Assembly: GCF_036195045.1 (NCBI RefSeq)
Contig: NZ_CP108100.1
Span: 7,440,001-7,504,000, forward strand
Reading direction: 5' to 3'
DNA from: Streptomyces sp. NBC_00236
GTDB lineage: Bacteria > Actinomycetota > Actinomycetes > Streptomycetales > Streptomycetaceae
Length of the DNA: 64,000 bases
The translations under genes and the position numbers were made by a program. Under the pieces are notes generated by a model. That model worked only from the letters and a program-made list of their open reading frames with translations, was not told the origin of the DNA and did no database searches. This document shows, piece after piece, positions 60,029 through 64,000 of the stretch (positions are counted from its first letter, which is position 1; each line of letters starts with the position of its first letter).

Positions 60029-61219
60029 TCAGCGCACGGACGCCACGCGGAAGCGCAGACCCGCCCCGCGCAGCCGTTCCAGCAGTGCGTCACCCATGGC
60101 GACCGCCGTGGTGACCTGGCCCGAGGTCGGCGGGAGCTCGTCCAGCGCCAGGCACAGCGCCGACTCCGCCAGCATCTTCGCCGTCTCGTCGTAGCCCGGA
60201 TCGCCGCCCGACACCTCGGTGAGGACGCGGCGGCCCCCGCCCTCGCCGACGAACCGGACCGTGAACCAGCTCCGGCGGCGGCGTTCCGCGTCCGGACCCG
60301 ACCCGGGCTCGTAACGGTCCATCAGCCAGTTCCGTACGGCCGGCAGCTGCGCCGCGCCGAGCAGGGCGCCCAGGGCCGCCGTGCCGCCCAGGGCCACCGG
60401 CAGATGTTTGACCGAGGCGTAGTGCCGGTAGCGGAAGTCGGGGCCGTAGCGGGGGAGCGCACGGGCCGAGCGTCTGACGATCTGCGCGTCGAGGGTCGGC
60501 AGCGGAAGCGCCCAGGTGCCGGTCTCCGTGCTGAAGCGCGGCCCGCCGAACGGGGCGGCGGCGCGGCGGCCGACCAGCCGGGGCTCGTGCAGCCGGCGCT
60601 CCCTGGCGGCGCTCAGCATCTGTGGGCCGCGGCCCATAGTGTTGAGCGCGGAGGCGAACGTGCCGCCCGAGAAGACGGCGTTGGAGCGGACGAATCCGTC
60701 GATGCGCAGCGGGACGTCCTCGGGCAGTTGCAGGACCGTGAAGTACGCCCCCAGATCGTGCGGTACGGAGTCGAATCCGCAGGCGTGCAGGATCCGGGCC
60801 CCGGTCTCCCGCGCCCGGGCGTCGTGCTCCAGGTACATCCGGTCGGCGAACTCCGGCTCGCCCGCGAGATCGGTGTAGTCCGTTCCCGCCTCCGCGCAGG
60901 CCGCGACCAGCTTCTCGCCGTACCAGACGTACGGGCCGACGGTCGTGGCCACCACATGGGTGGACCGGGCCAGTTCGCGCAGCGCGTCCGCGTCGGCGGC
61001 GTCGGCGTGCAGCAGCGGGAGGTCCGCGCAGTGCGGATGCAGTGCGGTGAGCCGATTGCGCAGTTGCTCCAGTTTGGCGCGGTTGCGGCCGGCCAGAGCC
61101 CAGCGGCAGCCGTCCGGGGCGTGGGCCGCCAGATACCCGGCCGTGAGCTCACCCACGAAGCCGGTGGCGCCGAAGAGGACTACGTCATAGGGGCGTGATG
61201 CCCCGTTCTGCCTGTTCAC
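60029..61219 (-). CDS. Saccharopine dehydrogenase-family (trans-acting enoyl reductase-like) protein
   Basis: A 396-residue NAD(P)-dependent protein. The Rossmann motif G-A-T-G-F-V-G-E-L-T is at about 18-27. A-L-A-G-R-N-R-A-K-L, T-T-V-G-P-Y and G-E-x-x-F identify the saccharopine dehydrogenase-like group that in mycobacteria includes trans-acting enoyl reductases of lipid synthesis. The C-terminal part is the usual alpha/beta domain with R-F-V-G-E-G-G-G. It may reduce a lipid or polyketide intermediate; substrate unknown. Divergent from the acyl-CoA operon. Confidence 0.87.
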   Translation of the reverse strand: MNRQNGASRPYDVVLFGATGFVGELTAGYLAAHAPDGCRWALAGRNRAKLEQLRNRLTALHPHCADLPLLHADAADADALRELARSTHVVATTVGPYVWYGEKLVAACAEAGTDYTDLAGEPEFADRMYLEHDARARETGARILHACGFDSVPHDLGAYFTVLQLPEDVPLRIDGFVRSNAVFSGGTFASALNTMGRGPQMLSAARERRLHEPRLVGRRAAAPFGGPRFSTETGTWALPLPTLDAQIVRRSARALPRYGPDFRYRHYASVKHLPVALGGTAALGALLGAAQLPAVRNWLMDRYEPGSGPDAERRRRSWFTVRFVGEGGGRRVLTEVSGGDPGYDETAKMLAESALCLALDELPPTSGQVTTAVAMGDALLERLRGAGLRFRVASVR

Positions 61220-61408
61220 GAGTGCCTCCGCAGGGGCCGGCGCCGATGTAGCAGGCAGAGGGTAGCGGAGGCGTACGTGACGGTGTGCGGCCGGGGAGGC
61301 TTCGTGACGTGGCGCTCTGCGGCCGAGGGGGCTTCATGGGAGAGGATCCAGGGGAAAGAACTAAGCGCTTGCTCGCCCCAGGGGGTTGTGCGGAGCGCGG
61401 TGCGTTCT

Positions 61409-61425
61409 TAACATCATCGATGTTA
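61409..61425. promoter_or_regulatory. Operator-like palindrome before the acyl-CoA operon
   Basis: TAACATC-atc-GATGTTA has perfect 7-base arms. It lies 30-47 bp before the start of the CoA-transferase gene, in an A/T-rich patch unlike its surroundings. A TetR- or MerR-type repressor of acyl-CoA degradation is a likely binder. Confidence 0.6.
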
Positions 61426-61455
61426 CATCAGTTGTGTCATACCGCTGGGGGCTCG

Positions 61456-62607
61456 ATGGCAACGACAGGGAACGGCTCGCACGGTCCGCTGGCCGGGGTG
61501 CGCGTGGTCGAGCTGGCGGGCATCGGGCCCGGCCCGTTCGCCGCGATGCTCCTGGCCGATCTCGGCGCCGACGTGGTGCGCGTCGACCGGCCCGGCGGGG
61601 CCGGTCTCGGGATCGACCCGGCCCGCGACCTCACCAACCGCAACAAGCGCTCCGTCCTCGTCGACCTCAAGGACCCGGCCGGTCCGGACACCGTCCTGGA
61701 CCTGGCCGAGCGCGCCGACGTACTGATCGAGGGGTACCGGCCCGGAGTCGCCGAACGCCTGGGCGTGGGTCCGGACGCCTGCCTCGCCCGTAACCCCCAA
61801 CTCGTCTACGGGCGGATGACCGGCTGGGGCCAGGAAGGCCCGCTCGCCGAACGGGCCGGGCACGACATCGCCTACATCGCCGTCACCGGCGCCCTCTCCA
61901 TGATCGGCAAGCCGCAGGAGCCGCCCACCGTTCCCGCCAATCTGCTCGGCGACTACGCGGGCGGCTCGCTCTACCTCGTCGTCGGCGTCCTCGCCGCACT
62001 CCAGCACGCCCGGACGCCGGGCGGCAGCGGACAGGTCGTCGACGCGGCGATCGTCGACGGCACCGCGCACCTCACCATGATGATCCAGGGCATGCTGCAG
62101 GCCGGCGGCTGGCAGGACCGGCGCGGCTCCAACCTGCTGGACGGAGGCTGCCCCTTCTACGGCTCGTACGAGACCGCCGACGGCGCGTACATGGCCGTCG
62201 GCCCGCTCGAGAAGCGGTTCTACGCCGAGTTCACCGAGCTTCTCGGCATCGCGGATACGGCCCCCGACCGGGGCGACCTGGCCCGCTGGGACGAGCTGCG
62301 CACCCTTGTCGCCGCCCGGTTCCGCACCCGTACCCGCGCCGAATGGACCGAGGTCTTCGACGGGTCGGACGCCTGCGTGGCCCCGGTCCTCTCCCTGCGC
62401 GAGGCACCCCGTCACCCGCACCTGGCAGCCCGCTCCACCTTCGTCGAACACGGCGGACTCACCCAGCCCGCGCCCGCCCCCCGTTTCTCGGCCACGCCAT
62501 CCTCGGTGCGCAGCGGACCGGCGCGGCCGGGCGCGGACACCGAAGCCGTCGCCGCCGACTGGGGCGTACCGGCCCTGCGGAACACCCGGAAGGAAACCAC
62601 CGACTGA
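61456..62607 (+). CDS. CaiB/BaiF CoA transferase (alpha-methylacyl-CoA racemase type)
   Basis: A 383-residue family III CoA-transferase-like protein. G-V-R-V-V-E-L-A-G-I-G-P-G-P-F-A at the start, A-D-V-V-R-V-D-R-P, N-R-N-K-R-S-V-L-V-D-L-K and M-T-G-W-G-Q-E-G-P-L-A-E-R-A-G-H-D-I-A-Y place it with alpha-methylacyl-CoA racemases, whose His/Asp pair (G-H-D-I) epimerises the alpha carbon of branched acyl-CoA. ATG 61456 has GGGGG upstream; an in-frame ATG at 61420 lies in the palindrome and is less likely. Coupled to the next gene (TGATG). Confidence 0.92.
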   Translation: MATTGNGSHGPLAGVRVVELAGIGPGPFAAMLLADLGADVVRVDRPGGAGLGIDPARDLTNRNKRSVLVDLKDPAGPDTVLDLAERADVLIEGYRPGVAERLGVGPDACLARNPQLVYGRMTGWGQEGPLAERAGHDIAYIAVTGALSMIGKPQEPPTVPANLLGDYAGGSLYLVVGVLAALQHARTPGGSGQVVDAAIVDGTAHLTMMIQGMLQAGGWQDRRGSNLLDGGCPFYGSYETADGAYMAVGPLEKRFYAEFTELLGIADTAPDRGDLARWDELRTLVAARFRTRTRAEWTEVFDGSDACVAPVLSLREAPRHPHLAARSTFVEHGGLTQPAPAPRFSATPSSVRSGPARPGADTEAVAADWGVPALRNTRKETTD

Positions 62608-63749
62608 TGCAGCGGCAGATCTTCACCGAGGAGCACGACGCGTTCCGTGAGACGGTCCGCACCTTCCTGTCCAAGGAGGTGCTTCCGCACTACGAACAGT
62701 GGGAGAAGGACGGCATCGTCTCGCGCGAGGCCTGGCGCGCCGCCGGCCGGCAGGGTCTGCTCGGCCTCGCGGTACCCGAGGAGTACGGGGGCGGCGGGAA
62801 CACCGACTTCCGCTACAGCGCCGTCCTCGCCGAGGAGTTCACCCGGGCCGGCACCCCCGGTCTCGCGCTCGGGCTGCACAACGACATCATCGGCCCTTAC
62901 CTGACCGGCCTGGCGACCGAGGAGCAGAAGCGCCGATGGCTGCCCGGCTTCTGCAGCGGCGAGATCATCACCGCCATCGCGATGACCGAACCCGGCGCCG
63001 GCTCGGACCTCCAGGGCATCCGGACCACCGCCGAGGACACGGGCGACCACTGGCTGCTCAACGGATCCAAGACGTTCATCTCCAACGGCATCCTCGCCGA
63101 CCTGGTGGTCGTCGTCGCGAAGACCACCCCGGACGGCGGCGCGAAGGGCCTCTCGCTGATCGTGGTCGAGCGCGGCGCCGAGGGCTTCGAGCGCGGCCGC
63201 AACCTCGACAAGATCGGCCAGAAGTCCCAGGACACCGCCGAACTGTTCTTCAATGACGTGCGCGTCCCCAAGGAGAACCTCCTCGGCGAGCTCGACGGCG
63301 CCTTCATCCACCTGATGACCAACCTGGCCCAGGAACGGATGGGCATAGCAGTCGCCGGGATCGCCGCGGCCGAGCACCTCCTGGAGATCACCACGACGTA
63401 CGTCAAGGAACGCGAGGCCTTCGGGCGGCCGCTCTCCAAGCTCCAGCACATCCGCTTCGAGATCGCCGAGATGGCCACCGAGTGCGCCGTCACCCGGGCC
63501 TTCCTCGACCGGTGCATCGTCGACCACTCGGCAGGGACGCTCGACGCCGTGCACGCCTCCATGGCGAAGTGGTGGGCGACCGAACTGCAGAAGCGTGTCG
63601 CCGACCGATGCCTCCAACTGCACGGCGGATACGGCTACATGTCGGAGTTCCCGGTGGCCAGGGCCTTCACCGACGGCCGGATCCAGACCATCTACGGCGG
63701 CACGACCGAGATCATGAAGGAGATCATCGGCCGCTCGCTGCTCGCCTGA
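62607..63749 (+). CDS. Acyl-CoA dehydrogenase (long-chain/branched-chain type)
   Basis: A 380-residue flavoprotein starting within the preceding stop. [13 protein letters not shown] and F-I-S-N-G are the usual signatures. The C-terminal motif is [13 protein letters not shown], lacking the Glu of the F-E-G-T form; in this subclass the catalytic Glu sits on another helix, as in isovaleryl- or long-chain enzymes. It performs the first oxidation on the substrate prepared by the racemase. Confidence 0.93.
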   Translation: MQRQIFTEEHDAFRETVRTFLSKEVLPHYEQWEKDGIVSREAWRAAGRQGLLGLAVPEEYGGGGNTDFRYSAVLAEEFTRAGTPGLALGLHNDIIGPYLTGLATEEQKRRWLPGFCSGEIITAIAMTEPGAGSDLQGIRTTAEDTGDHWLLNGSKTFISNGILADLVVVVAKTTPDGGAKGLSLIVVERGAEGFERGRNLDKIGQKSQDTAELFFNDVRVPKENLLGELDGAFIHLMTNLAQERMGIAVAGIAAAEHLLEITTTYVKEREAFGRPLSKLQHIRFEIAEMATECAVTRAFLDRCIVDHSAGTLDAVHASMAKWWATELQKRVADRCLQLHGGYGYMSEFPVARAFTDGRIQTIYGGTTEIMKEIIGRSLLA

Positions 63750-63798
63750 CCCGGCCCCCGTCACCCTGTTGCGCAACCACCCTCGAAAGGCAGCTGTC

Positions 63799-64000
63799 TT
63801 GAGTACCGAAGCATTCGTCTACGACGCGATCCGCACCCCGCGCGGCCGCGGCAAGGCCAACGGGGCCCTGCACGGCACCAAGCCGATCGACCTCGTCGTG
63901 GGCCTGATCCACGAACTCCGCGACCGCTTCCCGGGCCTGGACCCGGCGGCCGTCGACGACATCGTCCTCGGCGTGGTCAGCCCGCTCGGCGACCAGGGCT
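63799..64000 (+). CDS. Acetyl-CoA acetyltransferase (thiolase), N-terminal part
   Basis: A TTG start with GAAAGG upstream opens a frame that runs to the end of the window. The 67 visible residues are the usual thiolase beginning: [15 protein letters not shown], then [11 protein letters not shown] and [14 protein letters not shown]. It would make the last cut of beta-oxidation. It lies 49 bp after the dehydrogenase in the same operon. The catalytic Cys is outside the window. Confidence 0.88.
   Translation, partial: MSTEAFVYDAIRTPRGRGKANGALHGTKPIDLVVGLIHELRDRFPGLDPAAVDDIVLGVVSPLGDQG

Noticed and set aside
62607..63749. Catalytic loss in the second acyl-CoA dehydrogenase because Y-G-G-T replaces F-E-G-T
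   Set aside because: Long-chain and isovaleryl-type enzymes normally have Gly here and use a Glu on another helix.

Overview
The window is chromosomal DNA of a high-GC actinomycete, almost certainly a Streptomyces. The evidence is strong third-position G/C bias, frequent GTG/TTG starts, ATGA/GTGA stop-start overlaps, and marker families: an SsgA-like sporulation protein, a WhiB-like protein, DUF397/DUF5753 regulator pairs, a full mce operon, a two-domain small laccase and GH46 chitosanase. I see no tRNA, rRNA, CRISPR array, transposase or phage module.

Layout. 1-5.1 kb: end of a DUF5753 regulator with its DUF397 partner, a SAM methyltransferase, an Ntn-type amide hydrolase, a scrambled methyltransferase remnant, a degenerate M48-like membrane protein, a YchJ-like protein, and two decapitated genes joined at their lost 5' ends. 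5.1-11.5 kb: a DHA2 exporter, an ATP-grasp protein divergent from a P450, and an acyl-CoA dehydrogenase/SCP2 pair behind two palindromes. 11.7-31.2 kb: a PucR-type regulator, three secreted proteins, and a 13.4-kb mce locus (ATPase, two YrbE permeases, six MCE proteins, a duplicated pair of Mce-associated membrane proteins, a secreted lytic transglycosylase). This is the Streptomyces counterpart of the mycobacterial lipid/sterol importer.

31.2-34.5 kb: an ATP-dependent DNA ligase divergent from a LigD-type polymerase (NHEJ parts; no Ku here) and a YhgE/Pip-like membrane protein. 34.5-42.7 kb: a translationally coupled pair of large exported proteins (cupredoxin/Ig/DUF1080 and ThuA/glucose-sorbosone dehydrogenase), a divergent small laccase, and an SNF2-type helicase whose stop codon overlaps that of the laccase. 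42.8-49.6 kb: an IclR regulator and, divergent from it, a sulfur-scavenging operon: a cysteine-ending leader peptide with hairpins, a DszB-like desulfinase candidate, an SsuA-type lipoprotein, SsuC-type permease, SsuB-type ATPase, an unexported SsuA-fold protein and an SsuD-type flavin monooxygenase. This operon is the most interesting system in the window: it appears to import an organosulfur compound and cleave its C-S bond by oxygenase and desulfinase chemistry under cysteine-sensing leader control.

49.7-57.5 kb: a double-VOC protein, a WhiB-like gene behind an 18-bp triple repeat, a GMC oxidoreductase scrap, chitosanase, acyl-ACP desaturase with an operator-like palindrome, a WhiJ/AbaA-type developmental locus (XRE-DUF5753, DUF397, and a divergent ATPase-fold protein that seems to have lost its ATP-binding residues), an ABC-F protein, and a TTG-started SsgA-like gene. 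57.6-64 kb: a BNR-repeat secreted protein, YciI-like protein, endonuclease V, a 47-residue membrane peptide, a saccharopine-dehydrogenase-like reductase, and a fatty-acid/branched-acyl-CoA degradation operon (CoA transferase/racemase, acyl-CoA dehydrogenase, thiolase cut by the window end).

Functions are assigned by recognising family motifs by eye; no database search was run. Start codons were chosen from Shine-Dalgarno spacing, signal-peptide or domain boundaries and overlap with neighbours.
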